Shown in pieces: positions 56,301-64,000 of a stretch of 64,000 bases of DNA (its first letter is position 1; each line of letters begins with the position of its first letter). A program made the translations under genes and the position numbers. This stretch comes from an uncultured Opitutia bacterium (lineage in GTDB: Bacteria; Verrucomicrobiota; Verrucomicrobiia; Opitutales; Opitutaceae): assembly GCA_903877135.1 (NCBI GenBank), contig CAIRCN010000074.1, positions 186,001 to 250,000 of the forward strand, read 5' to 3'. Under the pieces are notes generated by a model. It worked only from the letters and a program-made list of their open reading frames with translations. It did no database searches and was not told where the DNA came from.

Positions 56301-57321
56301 GCAGTTGGTCAGTTCCACGGGTGCTTCAGTCACGGTAAACACCGGCACCAATGGTAGCTATACTTTCAATGTCGCTCCCGGCGGCTACACTGTCAATTTC
56401 GCTGGGACATTTGGGGCGTATCGTCTCACGACCTCGGCCAGTTATGTCATCACGCTCACCGCAACTGCGGTGACGGTTCCGGCGACGGGCTACGGCCCGT
56501 CGGGTTGCACTAAGGGCGCCACGGTAGTGGGCTCTGTATACTTCGACCTAAATTGCAACGGGATCCGCAACACTGAAGACTATGGCCTCGGCTGCGTGAC
56601 CGTGCAACTGCTCAAGGCAAACAATGGCGGGAGTTGTGGCTCAGGTAGTGGCTGGGGCTTCTGGGGTGGCTGGGGTGGTTTCGGCTCAATTAGCTACACG
56701 ACGGTGGCTACGACGACGACGGCTGCCAATGGCACCTACACTTTCCAGAATGTTGCCTCTGGCAGCTATATGGTGTCAGTTTGCGATCCTAATGGGTTTA
56801 CCCCCAGCACGTCCAACGATTGGAATATCACAGTTTCTGGTCCCAACTGCACCGTCCCCGACACCGGCTACTCGCTCGATTTCTGCGCCATCAGGACGAA
56901 GTGCGCGGGCGGCCAGAATGTCACTTGCTGGAAAGGCAATGTCGACCGGGCGATCGCCAACAAGTGCAAGAAGACAGATGTCGATGCCACCACGCTAAAG
57001 TGTGAGACCAATCAAATTGGTTCGTGCAAAACGAGCCCGTTCTGCGGCATAGATCTGCCCCATGCGAGCTCTACGCTGGGTTGCACCAGTTCAGCCCCGG
57101 CTGATCAACTCAAGCAGCAATTGGCCGCCTGCGAATATAATAAAGCTAACGGCAATTACATCGACAACGATCAACGCCTGACTAACGCATTCTGCGCTTG
57201 GGGCGAGAATGTGGCGAAGAATTCCCAATGCTATCCCAGCAGCTATGTTGTCTGGGCGAAAAATTGGTGCAGTGCCTACAACAACAGCAATGGCGGTTGG
57301 GTATGGGGACCATATTACTGA
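53362..57321 (+). CDS. Large secreted surface protein with seven SdrD-B-like repeats and a cysteine-rich C-terminus
   Basis: A 1319-residue protein. Signal peptide about 1-36 (hydrophobic WILAGAMSVLFTT, cleavage near LARAGG). Residues 37-410 are Thr/Asn/Gly-rich beta domains. Seven SdrD-B-like domains of about 105 residues begin near 414, 520, 622, 732, 841, 951 and 1053; each starts VSGxVxxDxNxNGxxD-like, a probable Ca2+ loop. Residues 1165-1319 are rich in cysteine (CKKTDVDATTLKCETNQIGS) and lack an anchor. Composition is richer in A/T than the neighbouring genes. Probably cell-surface adhesion or a sheath component. Confidence 0.82.
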   Translation: MNSNLSRPIFVHFWKMLWILAGAMSVLFTTPLARAGGLPVYWDFTNTNQTCQGYGQFTYQYTNTLTSPTNGVTYPSGGYTVNLSVNCATPPSGSTTAVANTYVTLSPNTLTFTGASQAQTFTVYVNIPSGAANGTFIYNIIAANAATGAALSSKNSPAAQINATESPLPLDTPVIVQIASPVNGTSYNPPAGSTLSVPIIVGATASAAFPVSTLSATITGFTVDATQTPAAVTTFLPAAVINLNISGLGTASESGEMLGGFSPLKDANGNYINATYTVTATATNSGFVNPVYTDTIANSFTVGTGPKVVITSPTATPSIPLSVASSSPGVTMGFTGTSQAVGAVITALTLQLDNGTVTPLTTLQTTALNTPQAFGTVTTPITTPGTHTFTVTATDMYGTATTTGTFSVIDNSSATVSGVVFADANANGLLDTGELGVANVSVTLTNTSTGAATATATTDTSGNYNFASVPAGNYMVTVDPLGLLTGLGYSLTTGNVPQAVIVAVGAASATTPTGFTLPGSVSGSVYKDNNGNGSYEATGGDALFGGLTVTLANTATGASFVTTTSVSGTYRFAAVPAGSYTVTVTTPTGYTLTTNNNPSAVVTLTGNGAAATVTAIGFAPSSSVSGVVFSDNDLSGNYGGNDTFLANVTVNLKNTRTNATATAVTDGSGGYTFTTIYAGTYTVTVDTTTLPAGYNTTPTTTNPGTTTWNNPQTVIVGTGATGPTAIGFAQPNTLGGLVFLDSNWNTAYDGLAIDGVISNVTVTLNSSAGVAVASTTTGTNGYYLFTSVPIGNYTVIVSSPGTSYVLTTPNNLPVQITAAYGTVTTVNPIGFATNAASSGIGSISGFVFNDVNGDGINTAGTDTPLSGVSVTLTNTDNNTTPAQIVVTNSTGINYSFTGLLYGHYTVTVATPSGYKLTTKTNGGSVFLTSLNNATASLPDTGFMPPPKPTTVALTGSVFYDANSNGTKDASETTALGGVPVQLVSSTGASVTVNTGTNGSYTFNVAPGGYTVNFAGTFGAYRLTTSASYVITLTATAVTVPATGYGPSGCTKGATVVGSVYFDLNCNGIRNTEDYGLGCVTVQLLKANNGGSCGSGSGWGFWGGWGGFGSISYTTVATTTTAANGTYTFQNVASGSYMVSVCDPNGFTPSTSNDWNITVSGPNCTVPDTGYSLDFCAIRTKCAGGQNVTCWKGNVDRAIANKCKKTDVDATTLKCETNQIGSCKTSPFCGIDLPHASSTLGCTSSAPADQLKQQLAACEYNKANGNYIDNDQRLTNAFCAWGENVAKNSQCYPSSYVVWAKNWCSAYNNSNGGWVWGPYY

Positions 57322-57348
57322 GGTTGAGCAACAATTCCCTGTAGGATG

Positions 57349-57378
57349 GGCCGGGCTTCATAGTCCGGCCTCTTCTTA
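57349..57378 (+). terminator. Intrinsic terminator after the surface protein gene
   Basis: GGCCGGGC (57349-57356), loop TTCATA, GTCCGGCC (57363-57370) pairs over eight bases with one G-T pair, followed by TCTTCTTA. It lies 27 bases after the stop. Confidence 0.65.
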
Positions 57379-57426
57379 GGAAAATCAGGACAATTAGAAA
57401 CAACCAGCAAAGTCACTGCCCTTCCG

Positions 57427-59241
57427 ATGAAACAACTTGCGATCTCCTCCTTAAAGTCGGCGCTGAGCCTGACGTTCGGATTCGCGCTCGTGCTCGCCAC
57501 TGCAGACCTGCCGGCCCAGACCACCACTTCGGATGATGTGCAGATCTTGGTGAGGCCGCGGGCCACGAAGACGGAGGCAGGCTTGCACGCCGCCTTTTCC
57601 GCCAAACATGGTCACGAGCACCACCGCATTGACCCGCTCAGCGTCCGGGTGGTCCGCGTGCCGGCCGCAGAGGCCGCGCAACTGCTGAACGCCTTGAACA
57701 ACGACACCGGCATCGATTTTGCCGAACCCGATGCGACCGCGCAGTCGTTTGCGACCACAAAAACAACGACGACCACTACGACGAACGTAACCGCCAACGA
57801 CCCTTATTACACCAATGGCACAGAGTGGTATCTGCAGAAAATCCAAGCTCCCACGGCCTGGACGACTACCACTGGTTCCTCCTTGGTCATCGTGGCGGTC
57901 GTCGATACCGGAGTGAATTCCACCCACCCGGACTTGGTCGGTAAAGTTCTCACCACTGGCTACGACTTTGTGAACAACAGCACCGACACGAGCGACCTCA
58001 ACGGTCACGGCACCGCGGTGGCCGGCACGATCTCCCCCGTCGCCAACAATGCCCTTGGCGTGGTCGGTGTGACGTGGGCCTCGCCTATTTTGCCTGTGCG
58101 AGTGCTGGACGCCACCGGCTCGGGTTTGTATTCCAACATTGCCAACGGTATCATCTACGCGGCCGATCACGGCGCGCGCATTATCAATCTCAGCCTTGGT
58201 GGCACAGTTGCGTCCCAAACGCTGCAGAGCGCGGTCAACTACGCCTGGAGCAAACAATGTGTGGTGGTTGCGGCAGCGGGCAACAGCGGGCCCAGCAGTG
58301 TGCCGAGCTATCCCGCGGCCTGCACCAATGTGGTGGCGGTTTCGGCGACAGACGCATCCGACATGCATCCGGTCTGGTCCAGCTATGGCAGTTTTGTCAC
58401 CGTGTCCGCACCCGGGGTAAATATTGCGACGCTTTACGGAACCAATCAGTATGCCCTCTGGAGCGGAACGTCGTTTTCGAGCCCCATCACGGCAGGCGTG
58501 GTGGCACTGATGGCCGCCGCGAATACGAAGCTGACCAACTCCCAGCTTGTTGAGTTGCTCATCAAGAACAGCGACGATATCGGCGTGGCGGGTTATGATC
58601 CTTACTTTGGCTATGGCCGGGTGAATGCCAGCCGCGCAGTCGCCGCCGCCAAGAGTTTTGTCTCCACCGACACGATTGCGCCGGTGGCCAGCATCTCTTC
58701 CCCGGCCAACAGCAGCACCGTGTCTGGAACGATCAGTGTCAAGGTTAGCGCGACCGACAAGGTCGGCATCACCCAATTGGAACTCTATGTTGACGGCCTG
58801 GACAGCGCGAAAACCACTGCCGCAACCGGCACGTTTGCGGTGAACACGACTACGTATGCCGATGGCGTCCATACGATCCAGGTTCTCGCCTATGACGCCG
58901 CCGGTAATGTAGGCACCGCGACGGTTTCGGTGACGGTTAAAAATTCAGCGGTTGCCGATACCACGCCACCGGTCGCGACTATCACTTCGCCTTTGACCGG
59001 CTCAAAGATTCCCGCGACAACCGCCCCGCTGAAGATCAGTGTCTCTTCCACGGACAACGTTGGCGTGGTGCGCACCGACCTTTATATCGACGGCGCACTG
59101 TTTGGCTCTAGCACAGCGAATCCGGCCGCGTTTGCATGGACGACCAGCAGTGTCGCCACTGGCTCGCATACGCTCCAAGCCTACGCCTTCGACGCGGCAG
59201 GCAACTACGGTGCCTCCACCCTCGTGACCGTCACCAAATAA
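57427..59241 (+). CDS. Secreted subtilisin-family serine protease with two Ig-like domains
   Basis: A 604-residue S8 protease. A signal peptide (about 1-31, ending LPAQT) is followed by an inhibitor-like prodomain (about 35-125). The catalytic triad is visible: Asp160 in VAVVDTGVNSTHPD, His194 in NGHGTAVAGT, and Ser near 350 in SGTSFSSPITAG, with oxyanion Asn in VVAAAGNSGPSS. After residue 410 come two Ig-like domains starting TIAPVASISSPANSSTVSGT and TTPPVATITSPLTGSKIPAT. Its place downstream of the surface protein suggests a processing or partner role. A terminator separates the two. Confidence 0.93.
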   Translation: MKQLAISSLKSALSLTFGFALVLATADLPAQTTTSDDVQILVRPRATKTEAGLHAAFSAKHGHEHHRIDPLSVRVVRVPAAEAAQLLNALNNDTGIDFAEPDATAQSFATTKTTTTTTTNVTANDPYYTNGTEWYLQKIQAPTAWTTTTGSSLVIVAVVDTGVNSTHPDLVGKVLTTGYDFVNNSTDTSDLNGHGTAVAGTISPVANNALGVVGVTWASPILPVRVLDATGSGLYSNIANGIIYAADHGARIINLSLGGTVASQTLQSAVNYAWSKQCVVVAAAGNSGPSSVPSYPAACTNVVAVSATDASDMHPVWSSYGSFVTVSAPGVNIATLYGTNQYALWSGTSFSSPITAGVVALMAAANTKLTNSQLVELLIKNSDDIGVAGYDPYFGYGRVNASRAVAAAKSFVSTDTIAPVASISSPANSSTVSGTISVKVSATDKVGITQLELYVDGLDSAKTTAATGTFAVNTTTYADGVHTIQVLAYDAAGNVGTATVSVTVKNSAVADTTPPVATITSPLTGSKIPATTAPLKISVSSTDNVGVVRTDLYIDGALFGSSTANPAAFAWTTSSVATGSHTLQAYAFDAAGNYGASTLVTVTK

Positions 59242-59261
59242 TTGGGTGCAGCGGCGGCAGG

Positions 59262-59714
59262 TTATTCGCGGAGGTAAGAGTCGATCAATAGGGTAACGGG
59301 CCCGTCATTGGTCAAAGTGACCTGCATCATGGCACCGAAGCGGCCGGTTTGAACCGGCCGGCTTATTTGCTCTACGGCGCGACAGACAAAGGCCTCGTAA
59401 AGCGGAATGGCGAACTCGGGCTTGGCGGCGGCATTGAACGAGGGCCGCGCTCCCCTGCGGGTGCTGGCGAGGAGGGTGAACTGGCTGACCACCAGGACTT
59501 CTCCGGCGGCTTCGATGACCGAGCGGTTCATTCTGCCTTCGGCGTCCTCAAAAATACGGAGTGCAACGCACTTTTCTGCCAGCCAGTGAGCGTCATCGAC
59601 GCTGTCGCCTGATTGCACGCCGAGTAGAATCAATAGTCCGCTTCCGATTTCGCCAGTGACTTCGCTCCCGACAGTGACCCGGGCATGGCTGACACGTTGC
59701 ACAACGGCGCGCAT
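59262..59714 (-). CDS. dtd: D-aminoacyl-tRNA deacylase
   Basis: A 150-residue Dtd of normal length starting [20 protein letters not shown]. The two catalytic signatures are present: [11 protein letters not shown] and [10 protein letters not shown]. It hydrolyses D-amino acids from mischarged tRNAs. It is convergent with the subtilisin gene with 20 bases between stops. Confidence 0.96.
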   Translation of the reverse strand: MRAVVQRVSHARVTVGSEVTGEIGSGLLILLGVQSGDSVDDAHWLAEKCVALRIFEDAEGRMNRSVIEAAGEVLVVSQFTLLASTRRGARPSFNAAAKPEFAIPLYEAFVCRAVEQISRPVQTGRFGAMMQVTLTNDGPVTLLIDSYLRE

Positions 59715-59754
59715 GGCGGTCTTGTATCGGCTGCCATCTCAGGCGAGGCGTGGG

Positions 59755-60942
59755 TCAAGGCATCGGTACATGGGGCTCGACTTCGGCTTCATAGTCCACG
59801 CCAGCCAACCCAAAGCCGAACAGCTTCATAAATTCGGTGCGATAGCCGTCGATGTCGGTCAGCTCGGCGAGGTTCGCGGTGGTCACCTCGGGCCAGATCG
59901 CGCGGACCGCGGCCTGCACCTCGGGAATCATTTCGAGATCATCCACCCGGACGCGGCCGGCCTCGTCAAACTTCGGTTTGTGGCCGTTATACATCTGTGT
60001 GGCGAAGAGGCGCTGCATTTGCTCGATGCAGCCCTCATGGGTCCCGCGCGCCTTCATGAGTTTGTAGAGAATGGAAATGTAGAGAGGCACTACCGGAATC
60101 GCGGAACTGGCCTGGGTGACGAGGGCCTTGTTCACCGAGATGAAGGCCTGGCCGCCGCCGTGGGCGCGCAACTGCGCATCGATGTTGCGGGCGGCGCGCT
60201 CAAGGTCGTTCTTGGCCAAACCGATCGTGCCATTTTTGTAAACAGCCCATGTAACCTCGGGCCCGATGTAGGAGTAGGCGACGGACTGCGCGCCCGGGGC
60301 GAGCAGGTGGGCCTCGCGCAGGGCCGCGATCCAGAACTCCCAGTCTTCGCCGCCCATCACCGCGACAGTGTCCGCGATATCGGTTTCATTGGCCGGATCG
60401 ATCGTGACTTCGCTGACGATGCCCTTGTCGGTATCGACGGTCTTGTTCGTATAAGGGGCGCCGACCGGCTTGAGGCAGGATTTGTGCACGACTCCCGTCC
60501 GTGGATGCGTGCGGCGAGGCGAGGCGAGCGAGTAAACCACGAGGTCAACCTGGCCGAGATCGGTGCGGATGAGCTCGAGCGCCTGTCGTTTAATGTCGTC
60601 GGAAAAGGCGTCGCCGTTGAGATTTTTGGCGTAGAGGCCGGCGGCACGGGCGGCGCGGGTGAAGGCGATGGTATTATACCAGCCGGGGGTGGCAGGCCGG
60701 CCCTCTTCAGACGGGCGCTCGAAAAAGACCCCGAGCGTCGCGGCTCCGGAACCGAAGGCGGCGGTGATGCGCGAGGCGAGGCCGTAGCCGGTGGAGGAAC
60801 CGATAACCAGCACCTTGCGGGGGCCAGGGTTGATTGGGCCCTTGGCTTTCACATGATCGATCCATTCCTGCACATGTGCTGCGCAACCGACGGGGTGGGC
60901 GGTCACACACAAAAATCCGCGAACCTTTGGCTTGATAATCAT
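59755..60942 (-). CDS. fabV: Trans-2-enoyl-ACP/CoA reductase FabV
   Basis: A 395-residue enoyl reductase: MIIKPKVRGFLCVTAHPVGC is the family N-terminus, GPRKVLVIGSSTGYGLASRI the nucleotide-binding segment, and YKNGTIGLAK the Tyr-x8-Lys catalytic motif. It makes the last reduction of the fatty-acid elongation cycle and is naturally triclosan-resistant. It starts after an 87-base gap from the RskA-domain gene and is followed by dtd, 40 bases on. Confidence 0.96.
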   Translation of the reverse strand: MIIKPKVRGFLCVTAHPVGCAAHVQEWIDHVKAKGPINPGPRKVLVIGSSTGYGLASRITAAFGSGAATLGVFFERPSEEGRPATPGWYNTIAFTRAARAAGLYAKNLNGDAFSDDIKRQALELIRTDLGQVDLVVYSLASPRRTHPRTGVVHKSCLKPVGAPYTNKTVDTDKGIVSEVTIDPANETDIADTVAVMGGEDWEFWIAALREAHLLAPGAQSVAYSYIGPEVTWAVYKNGTIGLAKNDLERAARNIDAQLRAHGGGQAFISVNKALVTQASSAIPVVPLYISILYKLMKARGTHEGCIEQMQRLFATQMYNGHKPKFDEAGRVRVDDLEMIPEVQAAVRAIWPEVTTANLAELTDIDGYRTEFMKLFGFGLAGVDYEAEVEPHVPMP

Positions 60943-61029
60943 ACGGTCGAAACGCTGACAAGACGGGCCGAGGCGTCGAGTTCGTTTTGTGGACTGGGTT
61001 GCGGGTTATCTTGCGGGTTCGGCGAACAC

Positions 61030-61662
61030 TCACTGGTTCAGAAGCAGGATCGGTCCCTCGGGTTTTGGTGCTCCGCCCTTACGTTCGCAGCTGAGGGCAA
61101 ACTTGGTCGAAGTCCGCACCGGCCGGCTGAGATGAAACTCCACCCTTGCGCTTCCCCTCGCGGGAGTAACCGAAAACACGCCACCATCGACCGGGACGGT
61201 AGCCGCCGAATCGATGACCCAGAGCTGATAGTCCTGATCGGCGCCGAGGGCCGGGAGTTTGGTTGCCTGCAAAATTCCCTGCCCAGTGGCCGGGTTCCAG
61301 ACGGCGACTGCTTGCGTCTCCACCGAATTTCCAGTGGACGCGGCAAACATGGCGATCTTGAAACGGGCGACATCGATCCCGGTTTTGAGTTGGGTAGACA
61401 AGGCTTCGATCTGCTGGGCCTGCTGGGTGATGATTGTCGCTTGGTCAGCGAGCTGACGAGTGGCGATGAGACGTTCGGCCTGAAGCTGGTTGTGAGCCGA
61501 GCGGGTTTCAAAAGCCGCGAGGGTCTGCTCACCTTGGAGGCGGGCGATTTCGGCGCAGCTTCCGACATAGCGCAGACAGAACCAGGCACTCGTGACGGTC
61601 AGCAGGGCGGCGATGGCCCACGGAACCCAAGCGAGCAGGCGGAAAGGAAATTGGCTGGGCAT
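61030..61662 (-). CDS. RskA/anti-sigma-K-domain membrane protein
   Basis: A 210-residue protein with one membrane helix near residues 13-32 (WAIAALLTVTSAWFCLRY), a coiled-coil region (about 35-95, QLQAERLIATRQLADQATII) and a C-terminal RskA-like beta domain (about 100-205; VAVWNPATGQGILQATKLPA and QDYQLWVIDS are typical). In actinobacteria RskA proteins hold sigma-K at the membrane, but the N-terminal anti-sigma ASD domain with its zinc finger is not seen here and no sigma-factor gene is adjacent. Function is therefore undetermined; the exosortase genes precede it. Confidence 0.72.
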   Translation of the reverse strand: MPSQFPFRLLAWVPWAIAALLTVTSAWFCLRYVGSCAEIARLQGEQTLAAFETRSAHNQLQAERLIATRQLADQATIITQQAQQIEALSTQLKTGIDVARFKIAMFAASTGNSVETQAVAVWNPATGQGILQATKLPALGADQDYQLWVIDSAATVPVDGGVFSVTPARGSARVEFHLSRPVRTSTKFALSCERKGGAPKPEGPILLLNQ

Positions 61663-61784
61663 ATGGCTCTATCCTACAGGTGCGCTGGAAATGAGATGGC
61701 GGTTCCGGCGGGTTGGCGAGACGGAATTCCGACGCGAGACATCCTGTGCGACGCGAGCACTGCAAAACGTCCGATGGCCCTATG

Positions 61785-61877
61785 TCAGAGCACGGCGTAG
61801 CCGATCAAGCCGAGGACAATGAGCGCGGCGAGGACGGTGAGCGTCCACCTTTCGCGTTGAGTGATAGGCAGCGGCAT
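61785..61877 (-). CDS. 30-aa single-helix peptide behind the exosortase
   Basis: A 30-codon frame begins 4 bases after the exosortase stop. It starts MPLPITQRERWTLTVLAALI and ends VLGLIGYAVL, a basic start followed by one hydrophobic helix to the end. Tight spacing and membrane-like sequence suggest a real product of the exosortase operon. Not recognised. Confidence 0.5.
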   Translation of the reverse strand: MPLPITQRERWTLTVLAALIVLGLIGYAVL

Positions 61878-61881
61878 TTTG

Positions 61882-63480
61882 CTAGAGGCCCAAGGGGGCG
61901 AGGTTGCGGAACACGGTGGCGACCACCGGTTCGCGGCTCAAGTCGGCCCAGGGGCGGTTGCTCGAGACGCGGACGAAAAGCTGGTCTCCATTGTGGCGGA
62001 ATCCGTAGCGCCAGGCGATGCGCAGCAATTCACCAGCAGAGTAGGGGTCGCGATAGTCGATGGGGCGGCCATCATAAATGTGCCAGAACCAGACAAACTG
62101 GGTGTAGGGGCCGCCACGAAATTGCCGCGACTCAGCGTTCGGCAGTGATCGACCATCGGCAGTGAGTTGCTCCCTGGTTTGCGGGGTTGGCACCGGTTCC
62201 CAGCCGGAGCCGGGCCAGCATGCGTCGGGAGTATGCGAGGCTACCAGGCTCACTGGCGCCTGACCTGGCCGCCAGTATGCGAGGTAGATGGTGATTTGTT
62301 CCGGACCGGCTGGAGTCATCCGAGAGTAGGTGCGCTGCGCCAAGTGGTCTGTTTGCAACGTCGCAGCGAATTGGTAGAGATCCTCGCTGGTTTGCACTAC
62401 CCATCCCTCTGCGCGGGCCGGCAACAGGGCAGTGAGGTCGGGCACGGGCGATCCCTGGCGGACGGAGGGGCGGGTGTTCGAGTAAAAGAAAACCATGAGC
62501 CCAACCACAACGGCGAGACCTGTGGCGAGTATCTGTGGCAAATAGCCGCGGCGCACAGTGGCAGGCTCGGTTGGTGCAGGGATGGGGACGGATTTCGCGC
62601 CGGATTCTAGCATCAAAGCGAGTCCGACAAGCAGGGCCGCGGTGACACCAAGCACGGCAAATCCGGTCGCATCATGCCACATGCCAGAAATATCAACGCC
62701 GGAGTTGGCCAGGAGAGTGAGGGTCAGCGAGCGAATAAAATTCATCAGCAGCGCCAGTGGCACGGCCAGGCCGATCAAGAGGCCGCGAGCCCACGGCCGG
62801 CGCACCAGCGTGGCGGAAAACAGCACACCCGCAAACAAGCAGGAAATCAGGCTGCGCACGCCGCTGCAGGCCTCTTCGACGCCGACGGAAGCGCTGGCGA
62901 GATCGATGATGTTACCGTGACGCGAGGCGGCGATGCCGAGTACATGCAGAGCATGAAGGACGATTGTTGTCACCAGAAGTTGAAGACCGAGGGTGAGTTT
63001 GGTGTAACTGCCCGGCGGGATAGGGGCACAGAGGAGCCAAAGGGCCACGGCGGAAATTGAGCTCCAATTCAGTGGCACGAGGCGGATGCCGACCGTGGCA
63101 AAAACGACGAGTCCGGCGGCGAGCAGGAAAACATAGGAAACGGTCAGCGTGAAACCGACCAATGTGTGCGTCCAATCGAGGGAGGCGGCGAAGAGGCCGC
63201 TGGCCACCAGCGCCGCCAAGCCGAGAAGGAGCAAGGCCAGGGCGAGCGCCCCGGTTCTGCCGCCGGAGCCAAGAAACCGCGACGTGCCCTTCCGGCTTTC
63301 GGCCAAGAGCAGCCCGAACACCACGGGCATGAAAAACGCATGGGACAAATCGGGATTCATCCGCCAGTGCGGCCACAGCACCAGCGTGAGGGCGAAGCCC
63401 AAAGCACCGAGCAAGGCGAGGCTCACCCGCGTGGAAAACGAAAGCCGGGAAGGCGCCGGGTTGGTGTCCGCTTCGCTCAT
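61882..63480 (-). CDS. Exosortase fused to an EpsI-type domain
   Basis: A 532-residue protein. Residues 1-310 are a polytopic exosortase with catalytic Cys near 204 (VEEACSGVRSL), Arg in MNFIRSLTLT and His in SGMWHDATGF. Residues 325-532 form the soluble EpsI domain (PGQAPVSLVASHTPDACWPG, then GPYTQFVWFWHIYDG). In the PEP-CTERM system exosortase cleaves C-terminal sorting tags and EpsI works with it; the fusion is common in several phyla. No PEP-CTERM protein occurs in the window. The start overlaps the upstream gene by 4 bases. Confidence 0.92.
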   Translation of the reverse strand: MSEADTNPAPSRLSFSTRVSLALLGALGFALTLVLWPHWRMNPDLSHAFFMPVVFGLLLAESRKGTSRFLGSGGRTGALALALLLLGLAALVASGLFAASLDWTHTLVGFTLTVSYVFLLAAGLVVFATVGIRLVPLNWSSISAVALWLLCAPIPPGSYTKLTLGLQLLVTTIVLHALHVLGIAASRHGNIIDLASASVGVEEACSGVRSLISCLFAGVLFSATLVRRPWARGLLIGLAVPLALLMNFIRSLTLTLLANSGVDISGMWHDATGFAVLGVTAALLVGLALMLESGAKSVPIPAPTEPATVRRGYLPQILATGLAVVVGLMVFFYSNTRPSVRQGSPVPDLTALLPARAEGWVVQTSEDLYQFAATLQTDHLAQRTYSRMTPAGPEQITIYLAYWRPGQAPVSLVASHTPDACWPGSGWEPVPTPQTREQLTADGRSLPNAESRQFRGGPYTQFVWFWHIYDGRPIDYRDPYSAGELLRIAWRYGFRHNGDQLFVRVSSNRPWADLSREPVVATVFRNLAPLGL

Positions 63481-64000
63481 AGCTTGGGGAGGATCAATGC
63501 GGGGCGCGAGCCGCCGGGGAAACGTTCCAGCAATGCATAGATCACTTCCAGCGGCAATGGCACCGCGGGGAGGAACGCCGAAATCCGCGTCTCAGCGGCG
63601 TCGCCCCGGAAAAAGGATTCCATCAGCCCGAGCATGACGAAGCTGCTGCCGGTGGAGCGCCTCAGGATGCCGCCGATCGCGTGCACCTTGCTCCAGTCTT
63701 GAGCGACGCCCGCGGCACAGTAAAGCGACAGATAGATGCCCGCACTGTCGCTGTTGATGGGAAAGTTCGCCCGCACGAATTGGGCATAGACCTGGTCAAG
63801 CAGCGCCTGATCCGGATGCCGGATCAAGTGGGCGGCGAGAATTTTCAGCGTTGGATAATTGGGCGGCGGCCCGAGCAGCAGATCGGTCTGGCGTTGCAGC
63901 AGGCGGCGGGCGCCGAGCTGGGCATAGGCTTCGAGTTGCAGGGTGACGCGGGCTTCGTCGTCGATCCTGCGGCCATACTGATCGAGCAGGTCGAGCGCTT
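63477..64000 (-). CDS. Helical, TPR-like protein upstream of the exosortase (5' end outside window)
   Basis: The frame is open from the window edge to a stop at 63477-63479 (174 residues visible; the first part lies outside). The visible sequence is helical and contains LDQVYAQFVRANFPINSDSA and GIYLSLYCAAGVAQDWSKVH, which resemble TPR-like helical pairs, but no confident repeat unit can be assigned. The stop overlaps the exosortase ATG (ATGA), so it belongs to the same operon, perhaps as a secretion- or polysaccharide-linked scaffold. Confidence 0.55.
   Translation of the reverse strand, partial: ALDLLDQYGRRIDDEARVTLQLEAYAQLGARRLLQRQTDLLLGPPPNYPTLKILAAHLIRHPDQALLDQVYAQFVRANFPINSDSAGIYLSLYCAAGVAQDWSKVHAIGGILRRSTGSSFVMLGLMESFFRGDAAETRISAFLPAVPLPLEVIYALLERFPGGSRPALILPKL

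Overview
The window is high-GC bacterial chromosome of ordinary housekeeping and accessory content. The gene set fits a Gram-negative verrucomicrobium, most likely of the Opitutaceae type. It includes LPS heptosyltransferases, an exosortase of the fused EpsI kind, agmatine deiminase with N-carbamoylputrescine amidase, FabV, a short omega subunit and many carbohydrate-active enzymes. This placement comes from family knowledge and not from a marker gene, because no rRNA lies in the window. I found no tRNA, rRNA, CRISPR array, insertion sequence or prophage. Genes are densely packed. The only gap over 300 bases (14842-15288) is filled largely by a riboswitch.

Layout. Bases 1-3170 (+) hold a tight sugar-catabolic operon: a hexulose-phosphate synthase-like protein cut by the window edge, a zinc dehydrogenase, an SDR and a TIM-barrel isomerase. 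Bases 15100-3154 (-) hold a potassium-uptake locus. It begins with a ydaO-type cyclic-di-AMP riboswitch, then a KimA-like K+ transporter, a 29-aa membrane peptide, kdpF, kdpA, kdpB, a 55-aa membrane peptide, kdpC, a 50-aa membrane peptide, an outer-membrane beta-barrel protein, kdpD and kdpE. This is the most striking part of the window. Two inner-membrane K+ importers, a candidate outer-membrane pore, a two-component sensor and a c-di-AMP sensor are arranged head to tail, together with three small membrane ORFs that I do not recognise as named Kdp subunits.

Bases 15289-33137 hold a DEAD-box helicase with a DbpA domain, an HNH endonuclease, a GcvR-like double ACT protein, a TPR lipidless exported protein, a MacA/MacB-type efflux operon, an S10 carboxypeptidase, coaD flanked by two carbohydrate-enzyme-like genes, an MFS transporter, a NUDIX hydrolase, a stand-alone 5'-3' exonuclease and an orphan response regulator. 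Bases 33259-37191 hold hisG followed by the two polyamine genes aguB and aguA and a UroD-superfamily gene. Then come rpoZ, smpB-thrB, a single-domain receiver, trmL, an oppDF pair placed behind an LPS acyltransferase/heptosyltransferase fusion, a divergent heptosyltransferase and a membrane-anchored NlpC/P60-like protein.

Bases 47323-53237 (+) carry serS, tilS, ftsH and UDP-glucose dehydrogenase. Bases 53362-59241 carry a 1319-aa surface protein with seven SdrD-B-like repeats and a cysteine-rich tail, followed by a secreted subtilisin; both look compositionally different from their neighbours. On the minus strand follow dtd, fabV, an RskA-domain protein, a 30-aa membrane peptide, a fused exosortase-EpsI protein and a protein running off the right edge.
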